Shown piece by piece: positions 14,440 to 22,551 of a stretch of 40,425 bases of DNA (positions are counted from its first letter, which is position 1; every line of letters begins with the position of its first letter). This DNA comes from JAGOEF01 sp029564465 (GTDB lineage: Bacteria; Bacteroidota; Bacteroidia; Bacteroidales; ML635J-15), in contig JAKQPY010000065.1 in assembly GCA_029564465.1 (NCBI GenBank), positions 1 to 40,425 of the forward strand. Reading direction: 5' to 3'. A model generated the notes under the pieces. It searched no databases. It worked only from the letters and a program-made list of their open reading frames with translations, and was not told the DNA's origin. The position numbers were made by a program, and so were the translations under genes.

Positions 14440-15453
14440 TTATTCTATGATAAGTCGCGTTACTGTATTGAGTTCTTCACCCGTAAGCATTACAATATAC
14501 ATTCCTTTGCAAAGTCCGCTCAGATCGAAATAACTCTCTTTATCTTCGAGTAGGGCATCAAATACAATACTTCCTTTTGTATCGAGAACCGATAAACGGG
14601 AGCCAATAAACTCAGCAGGAATGTTTACCGCGATTTTACCATCTCCGGGGTTGGGAAATATCTGAAGTTTTCCGGAAGCAGTCAAATCGATGCTATTGGC
14701 ATTGACCACGGTAACTGAAATACTGTCGGATTTGAAGCAACGGGTTTCGCTACCGGTATGAATTCCGGTGGTGCCAACGGTGTCGGAAACGGTAACTTTG
14801 ATTTTGTGTACACCTACGCCCAAATCAGATCCTCTTACTGTGAAGCTTGGGTTGGTTGATCCATCCTGCCACAGGTATTTATGATAATCGTTGCCTTGGT
14901 TTACATTCAGGTTGAATAAACCATTGGTTGTTATTGTCGTATCATTTCCCAATTCAAGATTGAGTTCATGACATAAGGTGTATTTTACGGTTCCGCCCAT
15001 TTGCGGATTCCCCGGAGCGGCAAATTCAAACAGCAATCGTATCCATGCATTGGCATAAACTTCAACGGTGCGGATTCCGGGTATGCTGTTGGGTGTTCCC
15101 TGAAGTACCAAACAATACTTTTCTCCGCCGTACATATAATCATCTTCGTTGCCTGAATTGGTTTCCCAGTCAAGACCTTCGGGTATATTGGTTATGGTTG
15201 TAAGTTGTATGCGTGTGATGGTAACATCAAAGTTTCCCCATGTTTCGGCACTTACCGGCGAAATAATGGTAAGAACTGTATGGTACGGCTCGTTATTGAA
15301 GCCTACCGGCAGTAAATAGGGATATCTTACGCCCACACCTTCCGGGTCGGTTACCGAAGGTTCCGGGGTGCACACCGCCCATTGCGAAAAAACATGTAAT
15401 GATGTAAAAAGTATAAAAGCAATGGCTATTGTTGATTTTAATAAAGTTTTCAT
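14440..15453 (-). CDS. Type IX-secreted protein with C-terminal sorting domain
   Basis: The 337-residue protein has a signal peptide (residues 1-23, cleavage after VFSQ). The middle part is beta-rich and includes a PKD/Ig-like stretch (NLELGNDTTITTNG ... YLWQDGSTNPSFTVRGSDLG ... VTVSDTVG). The last 75 residues form a type A sorting domain: LQIFPNPGDGKIAVNIP, then LSVLDTKGSIVFD, then LSGLCKGMYIVMLT and a short basic tail. The protein should cross the outer membrane through the Por system and be anchored on the surface or released. The function of the N-terminal region (about residues 25-170) is not recognised. The start is an ATG, and a -7 box lies at 15495-15502. Confidence 0.88.
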   Translation of the reverse strand: MKTLLKSTIAIAFILFTSLHVFSQWAVCTPEPSVTDPEGVGVRYPYLLPVGFNNEPYHTVLTIISPVSAETWGNFDVTITRIQLTTITNIPEGLDWETNSGNEDDYMYGGEKYCLVLQGTPNSIPGIRTVEVYANAWIRLLFEFAAPGNPQMGGTVKYTLCHELNLELGNDTTITTNGLFNLNVNQGNDYHKYLWQDGSTNPSFTVRGSDLGVGVHKIKVTVSDTVGTTGIHTGSETRCFKSDSISVTVVNANSIDLTASGKLQIFPNPGDGKIAVNIPAEFIGSRLSVLDTKGSIVFDALLEDKESYFDLSGLCKGMYIVMLTGEELNTVTRLIIE

Positions 15454-15494
15454 AACAACAAAATAGAGTTACAGGTTAAATAATCATTTCGAAA

Positions 15495-15502
15495 CAAAAG
15501 TA
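15495..15502 (-). promoter_or_regulatory. -7 element of the type IX-secreted protein gene
   Basis: The minus strand reads TACTTTTG, an exact TAnnTTTG match, 41 bases before the start codon. A TTTG lies 28 bases further upstream, too far for a standard -33 box. Confidence 0.45.
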
Positions 15503-15567
15503 ATCTATTTCATATACGTCCTTATCGCTACAAATACAAAATTATTAACATCATTGGTTAAATAAAA

Positions 15568-17280
15568 TTATGGCTGCGATGGTTTGAATTTCCCCAGGTT
15601 TTTACTGTCGAAATGGGTAATATAGCTTGCGCTGCGACTGTTTTGTGCCTGAGCGTCGGAAATAAAGATTTCAGCAGCATTCAAATAGGCGTCGTTGCGA
15701 TGGGCATCATGCAGCAACAGGTAACCCATGATAATGTTACCGCACATTTCTACCAGGCGGCGTGCATGAAAATCGGTGTATTCGTTGTCGGCAACTTCCG
15801 ATACCAGGCTCCATGTATGGCTATACTGCGAAGTCATTTCGATAAGAATCTTTTTCAGGTATTCCCATTCGGGACGTACTTCAATGGTTTGATATTCGTT
15901 AATCCGGGCGAGAAACTGGCCTGTAGTTACACCTCTGATAGCAGCAACCACCTGAAGTTGTGTTGTTCCCTCGTAAATCGAAGTAATACGGGCATCGCGA
16001 TAAATGCGCTCGATGGCAAAGTCCTTCATATATCCGGTTCCGCCATGGATCTGGAGGCTGTCGTATGCAATGCGGTTTGCAAACTCGCTCGAAATCAGCT
16101 TAACCAGTGGTGTGAATACGTCGGCTAGCCTGTTGTATTTTTTTTGTTCAGCGATTTCTTCTTTTTCGAGTTTGCGCTCTTCTGCAACAAAGTTGTAGGC
16201 TTTGTACATATCCACAAAACGCGTGGTTTCGTACAGCAGGCTGCGTACGGCCAGGGTCCAGGCATTCATATTAGCCAGCATTTCGTACACTGCCGGAAAA
16301 CGGTTGATGGTTTTTCCGAATTGTTTGCGTTCCGAGGCGTATTTTACAGCCTCACGCAGTGCAGCTTCAGCAATGCCTACCGATTGGGCGGCGACACCCA
16401 GACGGGCACCATTCATCAACGACATTACGTATTTAATGAGACCCAGCTTGCGGTCGCCAACCAGCTTTGCGGGTGCATCACGAAATACAAGTTCGCAGGT
16501 AGGAGAGCCTACAATACCCAATTTATGTTCAATGCGACGTACCGTAACGGCCTTGTGTGTTTTATCGTAAACAAACAGCGACAAGCCGCGGCCATCAACA
16601 GTTCCTTCCTCCGAACGGGCCAATACCAGCGAAATATCTGCATCGCCGTTGGTGATAAATCGTTTTACGCCATTCAGCAGCCATGTGCCACGCGCTTCAT
16701 CCCAATGAGCTTTCAGCCTTACTGCCTGAAGATCCGATCCGGCATCGGGCTCGGTAAGGTCCATAGCAGCTGTGGCTCCACCGTTAAAACGGGGCAGAAA
16801 CTCGTCTTTGATTTCCTCACTGGCGAATTCCAGCAATGTTTCACCACAGTCCTGCAACCCCCAGATGTTGGCGAAGCCTGCATCGGCACGGGAAACAAGC
16901 TCGGCAGCCATCACGTAAGGAACCATCGAGAAGTTGAGACCTTTGTATTTACGGGGGAAAGCCATACCCACTACACCTGCTCGGGTGAGTGCATCGTGGT
17001 TCTGTTGGGTTCCGGCGGCATATTTTACCCTGCCATCGATTACCTCGGGACCCGTGGCATCAACATGTTCTGCGTTGGGGGCAATGATGTCGCCACAAAT
17101 TTCACCGATAATACTCAGCACTTTTTCGTAACTGTCAATACAATCTTCATAATCGGCAGGAGCATCATCATACACCCCGTAATCACGGAATTGCATTTCC
17201 TTAAGGGGAATTATTTTTTTCATCAACGGATGATGCAGATGAAATTTCAGGTTGTCGTTATCGTCGAAGAAATTAGCCAT
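15568..17280 (-). CDS. Acyl-CoA dehydrogenase with C-terminal extension
   Basis: The 570-residue flavoenzyme introduces the alpha-beta double bond in an acyl-CoA and passes electrons to Etf. Family features: LTEPDAGSDLQ (FAD and substrate loop), GVKRFITNGDADISLVLAR, KLGIVGSPTCELVF, RKQFGKTINRFPAV, LQIHGGTGYMKDFAIERIYRDARITSIYEGTTQLQ, with the Glu of YEGTT at the catalytic-base position. A further 120 residues follow the core, as in long ACADs with an extra helical domain. The ATG at 17280 (MANFFDDN) is used; an upstream in-frame start would overlap etfA. It lies 7 bases after etfA. Preferred chain length is unknown. Confidence 0.93.
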   Translation of the reverse strand: MANFFDDNDNLKFHLHHPLMKKIIPLKEMQFRDYGVYDDAPADYEDCIDSYEKVLSIIGEICGDIIAPNAEHVDATGPEVIDGRVKYAAGTQQNHDALTRAGVVGMAFPRKYKGLNFSMVPYVMAAELVSRADAGFANIWGLQDCGETLLEFASEEIKDEFLPRFNGGATAAMDLTEPDAGSDLQAVRLKAHWDEARGTWLLNGVKRFITNGDADISLVLARSEEGTVDGRGLSLFVYDKTHKAVTVRRIEHKLGIVGSPTCELVFRDAPAKLVGDRKLGLIKYVMSLMNGARLGVAAQSVGIAEAALREAVKYASERKQFGKTINRFPAVYEMLANMNAWTLAVRSLLYETTRFVDMYKAYNFVAEERKLEKEEIAEQKKYNRLADVFTPLVKLISSEFANRIAYDSLQIHGGTGYMKDFAIERIYRDARITSIYEGTTQLQVVAAIRGVTTGQFLARINEYQTIEVRPEWEYLKKILIEMTSQYSHTWSLVSEVADNEYTDFHARRLVEMCGNIIMGYLLLHDAHRNDAYLNAAEIFISDAQAQNSRSASYITHFDSKNLGKFKPSQP

Positions 17281-17287
17281 GGTTTCT

Positions 17288-18307
17288 TTATTTTTTATTT
17301 TTCTTGTAAGATGCAATCATTTTGGGTATCACCGAATTCAAATCGCCGGTTATTACATAGTCTGCAATTTCATTAATAGGAGCTTCCGGGTCGTTGTTTA
17401 TCGAGATAATCATTGCCGACTGATCCATACCGGCGGTATGTTGTACCTGACCACTGATACCGCAGGCAATATACAGTTTGGGGCGTACGGTAACACCTGT
17501 CTGCCCAACCTGCCGTTCGTGTTCCACATAGCCAGCATCAACCGCTGCACGGCTTCCGGCAACTTCACCACCCAACACCGAAGCCAGTTCATACAGCAGG
17601 CGGAAGTTATCCTTTGAGCCCACTCCATAGCCTCCTGCAACAATCACCGGCGACGATTTGATATCGACTTTCGAAGCCTCAAAATGCCTCTCGATGAGTT
17701 CTACAACAAAATCAGAGTCATTTAAATAAGACTGTACATCCAGTTTTTTTAATTCGAAGCTACCGGAATTCGGTAACATTTGTTTTTTCATAACACCTTC
17801 GCGCACCGTTGCCATTTGCGGGCGGTGATCCGGATTGATAATGGTGGCAATGATGTTACCGCCAAAGGCAGGGCGTATTTGATACAACAATTGTTTATAG
17901 GTGATATCGGTCTTTTTTTCGTAGTGCTCGCCAATCTGCAAATCGGTACAGTCGGCCGTAAGTCCGCTATGCAGTGCTGACGAAACCCGCGGACCCAGAT
18001 CGCGACCGGCATTGGTTGCACCCATCAGGCAAATCTGCGGCTGCGTTTCTTTCATTACACCCACTGTTATGGCGGTATAGGGCAGGGTTTGATAATATTC
18101 AAGGCGTGCATCGTCGGCGAGGTACACGATATCGGCTCCGTATTGGTGAAGCAGTTCGGCTTCTTTACTGATATTATAACCGATAACCAGTGCTTCGAGC
18201 TTACAATGGAGTGTGTTGGCCAGTTCCCGACCTTTGCTGAGTAATTCGAGGCTTACATCGGCAATTTTTCCTTCACCGGTCTCACAAAAAACACAAACAT
18301 GGTTCAT
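17288..18307 (-). CDS. etfA: Electron transfer flavoprotein, alpha subunit
   Basis: The 339-residue EtfA forms a heterodimer with EtfB. The C-terminal FAD domain is clear: PVIVAGGYGVGSKDNF, LASVLGGEVAGSRAAVDAGY, ERQVGQTGVTVRPKLYIACGISG, QHTAGMDQS and IISINNDPEAPINEIADYVITGDL. In the N-terminal domain GATNAGRDLGPRVSSALHSGLTADCTDL resembles EtfA of bifurcating butyryl-CoA dehydrogenase complexes. The start is an ATG. The gene sits between etfB (58 bases upstream) and the acyl-CoA dehydrogenase (7 bases downstream), so the three products most likely act together. Confidence 0.96.
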   Translation of the reverse strand: MNHVCVFCETGEGKIADVSLELLSKGRELANTLHCKLEALVIGYNISKEAELLHQYGADIVYLADDARLEYYQTLPYTAITVGVMKETQPQICLMGATNAGRDLGPRVSSALHSGLTADCTDLQIGEHYEKKTDITYKQLLYQIRPAFGGNIIATIINPDHRPQMATVREGVMKKQMLPNSGSFELKKLDVQSYLNDSDFVVELIERHFEASKVDIKSSPVIVAGGYGVGSKDNFRLLYELASVLGGEVAGSRAAVDAGYVEHERQVGQTGVTVRPKLYIACGISGQVQHTAGMDQSAMIISINNDPEAPINEIADYVITGDLNSVIPKMIASYKKNKK

Positions 18308-18365
18308 ATAATAGTGTTTAATTTTATCTTAATAAAAACATTAATTAATGTATTGTAACCAATTA

Positions 18366-19229
18366 TTAACCAATAGTATGGTTGATAATTAAATCTTTCA
18401 TTAGATTCTCAATTTCCACCTCGTTGTCGCTTAGCTTCAACGATTCTTTGGCAGTGAAAACCACATTGTCGATTTTCTTCACTTTGGTTGGTGAACCGCT
18501 CAAGCCGAGGTGTTCTTCTTCGGCATCGATGTCTGTTACGCCCCATTCCTGTATTTTGAGCCAGGGTTTTTGTTGAACAAAGTAATCGCTGGCCAACTCC
18601 TGCAATTCGGTGTTGGTAACGGCATGCTTGTATTTAAGTGTAAGGAATGCATTCCGGTTACGGCAGTGCGGTGCCGAGCTACCAACGGTTACCAGAACCG
18701 GCAGTTGTGCCTGAACAATTTCGATACCGCGGTCGAGACGCCTTTTTAAAACCAGTTTTCCATCGCTAAAATCAATTTCTTCGGCATAAGTAATTTGTGG
18801 TATGCCCATTTTTTCGGCTACCTGAGGTCCTACCTGTGCTGTGTCGCCATCGATTGCCTGCCTGCCTGCAATAATCAGGTCGGGATTCAGTTTTTTCACT
18901 GCCAGCGAGAGGGCATAGGATGTGGCCAGTGTATCGCTGCCGGCAAATTTGCGGTCGGTGAGCAGCACGCCATCGTCGGCCCCGCGGTACAGCGATTCCC
19001 TGATGATTTCGGCTGCACGCGAAGGACCCATCGTAAGCACAGTGATGTGGCTGCCCGTAAATTTTTCTTTCAGCCGCAGTGCCTGCTCCAGGGCGTGAAG
19101 GTCCTCGGGATTAAAAATGGCAGGCAATACCGCACGGTTCACCGTACCATCGGCTTTCATGGCATCTTTACCTACGTTGCGTGTGTCGGGAACCTGTTTC
19201 GCTAGTACAACAATTCTGAGTTTTGTCAT
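18366..19229 (-). CDS. etfB: Electron transfer flavoprotein, beta subunit (bifurcating-type motif)
   Basis: EtfB of 287 residues from the ATG at 19229 (MTKLRIVVLAKQVPDT). A longer frame reaches toward mnmE, but the promoter lies inside it. Residues 122-134 read GRQAIDGDTAQVG. Ordinary Etfs of respiratory chains have a different segment here (AIDDDCNQTG in the mitochondrial type), whereas bifurcating Etfs of anaerobes carry DGDTAQVGP. In bifurcating Etfs this subunit binds a second FAD and NADH. The assignment to that class is from motif memory, not an alignment. It is the first gene of the etfB-etfA-dehydrogenase operon. Confidence 0.95.
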   Translation of the reverse strand: MTKLRIVVLAKQVPDTRNVGKDAMKADGTVNRAVLPAIFNPEDLHALEQALRLKEKFTGSHITVLTMGPSRAAEIIRESLYRGADDGVLLTDRKFAGSDTLATSYALSLAVKKLNPDLIIAGRQAIDGDTAQVGPQVAEKMGIPQITYAEEIDFSDGKLVLKRRLDRGIEIVQAQLPVLVTVGSSAPHCRNRNAFLTLKYKHAVTNTELQELASDYFVQQKPWLKIQEWGVTDIDAEEEHLGLSGSPTKVKKIDNVVFTAKESLKLSDNEVEIENLMKDLIINHTIG

Positions 19230-19252
19230 AATTTTTCCTGAAAAAGTTGGCA

Positions 19253-19283
19253 CAAAGATAGAAACCGATTGCAAAACATCAAA
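19253..19283 (-). promoter_or_regulatory. Promoter of the etfB-etfA-acyl-CoA dehydrogenase operon
   Basis: The minus strand has TTTG (19280-19283), 19 bases, then TATCTTTG (19253-19260). Both boxes and the spacing match the Bacteroidetes consensus. The leader is about 17 bases. Confidence 0.85.
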
Positions 19284-19320
19284 TTGTGTGTTTGGCATGG
19301 TTTTAATCAGTAACATTAAT

Positions 19321-19328
19321 TACTTTTG
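19321..19328 (+). promoter_or_regulatory. -7 element of mnmE
   Basis: TACTTTTG matches TAnnTTTG exactly and lies 19 bases before the mnmE ATG. The -33 region shows only TTTT (19301-19304). This promoter is back to back with that of etfB, about 40 bases apart. Confidence 0.5.
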
Positions 19329-19347
19329 TCGTGATAAAACTTTTGGA

Positions 19348-20718
19348 ATGATTGATAACACTACAATATGCGCCATTGCAACACCGGCAGGCAGCGGTCC
19401 GGTGGCTTGCGTAAGAATGAGCGGAGTTGATGCCTTGAAAATCATGAAAGCATTGCTGCTGAGCCGTTCGGGAAATATGCCGATGTTTGAGCCACGGAAA
19501 TTATACAAATGTACAATAGGAAATGCCGAAGAAGTGCTTGACGAGGTTTTGGCAGTGTACTATAAGGCCCCGCAATCGTATACCGGTGAGGATAGTGTAG
19601 AGATTTTTTGTCATGGAAGTACTTACATTCAGCAGCGCATGCTCGAAATGATGTTAGAACACGGCGCCCAACCTGCCGGGCCTGGAGAGTTTACCCAGCG
19701 TGCATTCCTCAACGGGCAGCTCGATCTTTCGCAAAGCGAAGCTGTGGCTGAAATAATTGGTGGGATTTCGGCATCGCAACACCGGTTGGCCATAAACCAG
19801 TTGCGGGGAGGTGTGAGCCACATGATTGCCGGTCTAAGGCAGCAACTCCTGCATTTCATCAGTTTGATTGAACTGGAACTCGATTTTTCTGACGAAGATG
19901 TGGAATTTGCCGACAGAGAAGTCTTGCAATCGCTCATCAGTGAGATACTCAATACAATCAGCAGCCTGATAGCAGGGTTCCGTTACGGCAATGCCATACG
20001 AAAAGGGGTGGGCGTGGCCATTGTGGGCAGACCCAACACCGGCAAGTCGTCGCTGCTCAATCTGCTACTCAACGACGATAAAGCCATTGTGAGCGAGATA
20101 CCCGGAACCACCCGCGACGTGATTGAAGACAGCGTGGTAATCGAGGGGATTTTGTTCCGCTTTATCGATACGGCAGGTATACGCAGCACCGAAAACGAAA
20201 TTGAACTTATGGGTATTGCAAGAACACGCGACCGCATTGCCCGTGCCGATATTGTTCTTCCACTGGCTGAAACATCCGACAGCGATTCTGATATAACCGC
20301 CTTGCTCGATGAAGTATGCACTTTAATGAATATGCAGGAGCAGCAGGTAATTCCGGTGCTGAATAAAGCCGATATATATGCCCCCCGCGAATATCAGATC
20401 TTTTTGAATCCATTGCCCGTTTCGGTGAAGACCGGATACAACATTTCCTTACTGAAACAACGACTGGTAGAGGCCGTGCAGCAAATGAAACCGGGGAGTA
20501 TGGATGTGGTAATTGCCAATGTGCGGCATGTTGCCGCGCTGCAGCAGGCACAGGAGGCCTTGTTCAGGGCGCAGGACGCTTTAATGCAGGGTTTACCCGG
20601 TGATTTGCTGGCGCAGGACGTGCGCGAAGCCGTGCATTACCTCGGTGCCATTACCGGGGCTATTGGCTCCGATGAAGTACTGGGCAGTATCTTTAAAAAT
20701 TTTTGTATCGGAAAGTGA
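19348..20718 (+). CDS. mnmE: tRNA uridine-5-carboxymethylaminomethyl modification GTPase MnmE
   Basis: MnmE works with MnmG to modify U34 of tRNAs reading two-codon sets. The 456-residue protein starts at the ATG at 19348 (MIDNTTICAIATPAGSG), the conserved formyl-THF-binding N-terminus. The frame is open upstream, but that part is antisense to etfB. The GTPase domain is inserted in a helical domain: G1 GRPNTGKSSL at 227-236, GTTRDV (switch I), DTAGIR at 274-279 (K-loop and switch II) and NKAD near 346. The C-terminal CIGK motif (453-456) supplies the Cys essential for the modification. It is divergent from etfB. Confidence 0.97.
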   Translation: MIDNTTICAIATPAGSGPVACVRMSGVDALKIMKALLLSRSGNMPMFEPRKLYKCTIGNAEEVLDEVLAVYYKAPQSYTGEDSVEIFCHGSTYIQQRMLEMMLEHGAQPAGPGEFTQRAFLNGQLDLSQSEAVAEIIGGISASQHRLAINQLRGGVSHMIAGLRQQLLHFISLIELELDFSDEDVEFADREVLQSLISEILNTISSLIAGFRYGNAIRKGVGVAIVGRPNTGKSSLLNLLLNDDKAIVSEIPGTTRDVIEDSVVIEGILFRFIDTAGIRSTENEIELMGIARTRDRIARADIVLPLAETSDSDSDITALLDEVCTLMNMQEQQVIPVLNKADIYAPREYQIFLNPLPVSVKTGYNISLLKQRLVEAVQQMKPGSMDVVIANVRHVAALQQAQEALFRAQDALMQGLPGDLLAQDVREAVHYLGAITGAIGSDEVLGSIFKNFCIGK

Positions 20719-21008
20719 TCATCGGTTGATTTGGCTTTCTTTCCATCTTGCTTGTGGTTCGAAGTAGTATTTAGGGTATTCAGAATACAGGAGACAGAAT
20801 ACAGAAGAGGCTTTTCATTGGGCGATAGAAAACTGCTGCTCCGATGAAAGATTTAAATTACATCCGAAGAAGAATGCTGTTAAATTGCTTATCACCCCTT
20901 CTGTATTCTGTATTCTGACTTCTGACTTCTGCATTCTAACTTTTACTGTCTGAATTGTTATTCCATCCGATATTACCGGAAATTTGAGATACCGCCATCA
21001 AATTGCAT
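20719..21008. repeat. 336-base gap after mnmE with an inverted, low-complexity repeat
   Basis: No gene is seen between the mnmE stop and the GAPDH terminator. CAGAATACAGAAG (20795-20807) is exactly complementary to CTTCTGTATTCTG (20898-20910), 90 bases apart. The right arm continues as tandem TTCTG-type units (ATTCTG, ACTTCTG, ACTTCTG, CATTCT; about 20905-20937), and the left arm has matching but less regular units (20781-20794). This kind of short-unit repeat occurs, from memory, between genes in many Bacteroidetes genomes. No terminator for mnmE is obvious. Confidence 0.6.
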
Positions 21009-21038
21009 AAAAAAAAGCAGCCCTAAGACTGCTTTTTT
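21009..21038 (-). terminator. Intrinsic terminator of gap
   Basis: AAAAAAGCAG (21011-21020) pairs exactly with CTGCTTTTTT (21029-21038) around an 8-base loop. The A-run on one side and T-run on the other make it usable on both strands. It lies 17 bases after the gap stop codon. Confidence 0.88.
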
Positions 21039-21054
21039 GTTATTGTGTATCAGC

Positions 21055-22056
21055 TTATTTCATTAACAGGGGAACCAGATCAACCACACGGTTCGAGTAG
21101 CCCCATTCGTTGTCGTACCAGGAAATGATTTTTACGGTACGGCCGTTGACCATAGTACATCCCGCATCGAAAATCGAAGAGTGTGGGTTGTGAATAATAT
21201 CCACCGATACAATGGGTTCTTCGGTATATTCTAGAATTCCTTTCAGCGGGCCTTCGGCAGCGGCTTTCATGGCAGCATTTACTTCTTCTTTGGTAACCTC
21301 GCGTTTGAGGTTCACAACCAAATCGACCGACGAGCCGGTAGGAGTAGGTACGCGCACGGCCATACCATCGAGTTTGCCTTTAAGTTCGGGCATTACTTTA
21401 CCCACGGCTTTTGCGGCACCGGTAGTGGTAGGTACCTGCGACACAGCACACGACCGGGCACGGCGAAGGTCTTTGTGCGGACCGTCGAGAATGTTCTGGT
21501 CGTTGGTGTAGCTGTGTATGGTGGTCATCAGGCCGTTTTCGATACCAAACGATTCGTGCAGTACTTTTGCCACAGGGGCAAGGCAGTTGGTGGTGCAACT
21601 GGCATTCGAAACGCAGATGTGTTCAGGCTTCAGCATGTGTTCGTTCACACCCAGTACAATCATGGCATCGATTTCGTCTTTCGACGGAACACACAGAATT
21701 ACTTTTTTAGCTCCATTTTTTATGTGGTCGCCATATCCGCCTTTTTCGCTTTCGCGATTCAGAAAAATACCGGTCGATTCTATTACCACATCGGGAGTTT
21801 CGCCCCAGGGAATTTTGGATGGACTGCGCTCGGCACTTACTTTGGTTGCTTTTCCGTTTACAACCAGCGAATCGGCTGTGTAGCTGATGTCGGCATCAAA
21901 TCTGCCCTGTGTTGAGTCGTATTTGAGCAGGTGAGCCAGGGTTTTGGTATCGGTAAGGTCGTTGATCCCTACAATTCTAATGTCGCTGCGACTTTGAGCT
22001 ATTTTGAACACATTGCGTCCGATGCGTCCAAAACCGTTAATAGCAACTTTTATCAT
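21055..22056 (-). CDS. gap: Glyceraldehyde-3-phosphate dehydrogenase, type I
   Basis: The 333-residue glycolytic enzyme converts glyceraldehyde-3-phosphate, NAD+ and phosphate into 1,3-bisphosphoglycerate. It starts MIKVAINGFGRIGRNV (Rossmann fold), has Asp33 in INDLTD (NAD rather than NADP preference), the catalytic SNASCTTNC with Cys154, and the base His181 in TTIHSYTND. The motifs RRARSCAVSQVPTTTGAAKAVG, VPTPTGSSVDL and SWYDNEWGYSNRVVDL complete the family picture. The start is an ATG. A -7 box lies 23 bases upstream and a strong terminator follows, so it is a single-gene unit. Confidence 0.98.
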   Translation of the reverse strand: MIKVAINGFGRIGRNVFKIAQSRSDIRIVGINDLTDTKTLAHLLKYDSTQGRFDADISYTADSLVVNGKATKVSAERSPSKIPWGETPDVVIESTGIFLNRESEKGGYGDHIKNGAKKVILCVPSKDEIDAMIVLGVNEHMLKPEHICVSNASCTTNCLAPVAKVLHESFGIENGLMTTIHSYTNDQNILDGPHKDLRRARSCAVSQVPTTTGAAKAVGKVMPELKGKLDGMAVRVPTPTGSSVDLVVNLKREVTKEEVNAAMKAAAEGPLKGILEYTEEPIVSVDIIHNPHSSIFDAGCTMVNGRTVKIISWYDNEWGYSNRVVDLVPLLMK

Positions 22057-22079
22057 AGCTTTTTTGTTTTAATTTCAGG

Positions 22080-22087
22080 CAAAGGTA
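22080..22087 (-). promoter_or_regulatory. -7 element of gap
   Basis: The minus strand reads TACCTTTG, an exact TAnnTTTG match. A TTTG at 22111-22114 is 23 bases upstream, longer than the usual spacing. Confidence 0.5.
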
Positions 22088-22214
22088 AAAAAAAGCTTTG
22101 TGCATTATTGCAAAAAAATGTATGTTAAAAAAGATACCTGTATTTAATTGGTTTATGTATTTGAAATTCACTTACTAAAGAGACCTTTGTGATAATCAAC
22201 TGAAAGAAAATATT

Positions 22215-22241
22215 AAAAAAAAAGCCCCGCGGTTGCGGGGC
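22215..22241 (-). terminator. Intrinsic terminator of tRNA-Phe
   Basis: GCCCCGC (22224-22230) pairs exactly with GCGGGGC (22235-22241) around the loop GGTT. A T-run follows on the minus strand. The stem begins two bases past the tRNA 3' end. Confidence 0.93.
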
Positions 22242-22243
22242 GG

Positions 22244-22316
22244 TGGTATCACCTGGAATCGAACCAGGGACACCAGGATTTTCAGTCCTGTGCTCTACCT
22301 GCTGAGCTATGATACC
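22244..22316 (-). tRNA. tRNA-Phe (anticodon GAA)
   Basis: On the minus strand the 73-base gene folds fully. The acceptor stem GGTATCA pairs with TGATACC. The D arm is GCTC-AGCAGGTA-GAGC. The anticodon stem CAGGA/TCCTG encloses the loop CTGAAAA with anticodon GAA. The variable loop is short, and the T arm contains GGTTCGATTCC. The discriminator base is A. The following bases read CCG, so the CCA tail is not encoded and must be added by the nucleotidyltransferase. Confidence 0.97.
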
Positions 22317-22331
22317 AAAATTTTCGAGGTG

Positions 22332-22363
22332 CAAACATATAGCAATTTTTTTAATTCTGCAAT
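22332..22363 (-). promoter_or_regulatory. Promoter of tRNA-Phe
   Basis: The minus strand has ATTG (22360-22363), 20 bases, then TATGTTTG (22332-22339), an exact -7 match. The expected start is a few bases before the tRNA 5' end. Confidence 0.65.
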
Positions 22364-22551
22364 ATCACTTTAAAAAAACAAGAAAAAAATGATGCGCATG
22401 TTGTCGGCGATGGTATAATACATTGATAAACAGGGTTCAGGAGACAGGTGGCACCATTCTGTTTAACAACAACCCAAAACAACGTTTTATTCAGTGCCAT
22501 CTGATAAAGTTTACATTACTTTGTACAAGTCACAATTAAAAAGATTGTATT

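Noticed and set aside
16144..17376. A 410-codon open frame on the plus strand
   Set aside because: It is fully antisense to the acyl-CoA dehydrogenase, whose catalytic and FAD motifs are unmistakable. The translation is Cys/Phe-rich with no family features.
22501..22551. A promoter directly before the class I/II aminotransferase gene
   Set aside because: The best candidate, TTACTTTG, misses the A at position two and has no properly spaced TTTG upstream, so it was not listed.
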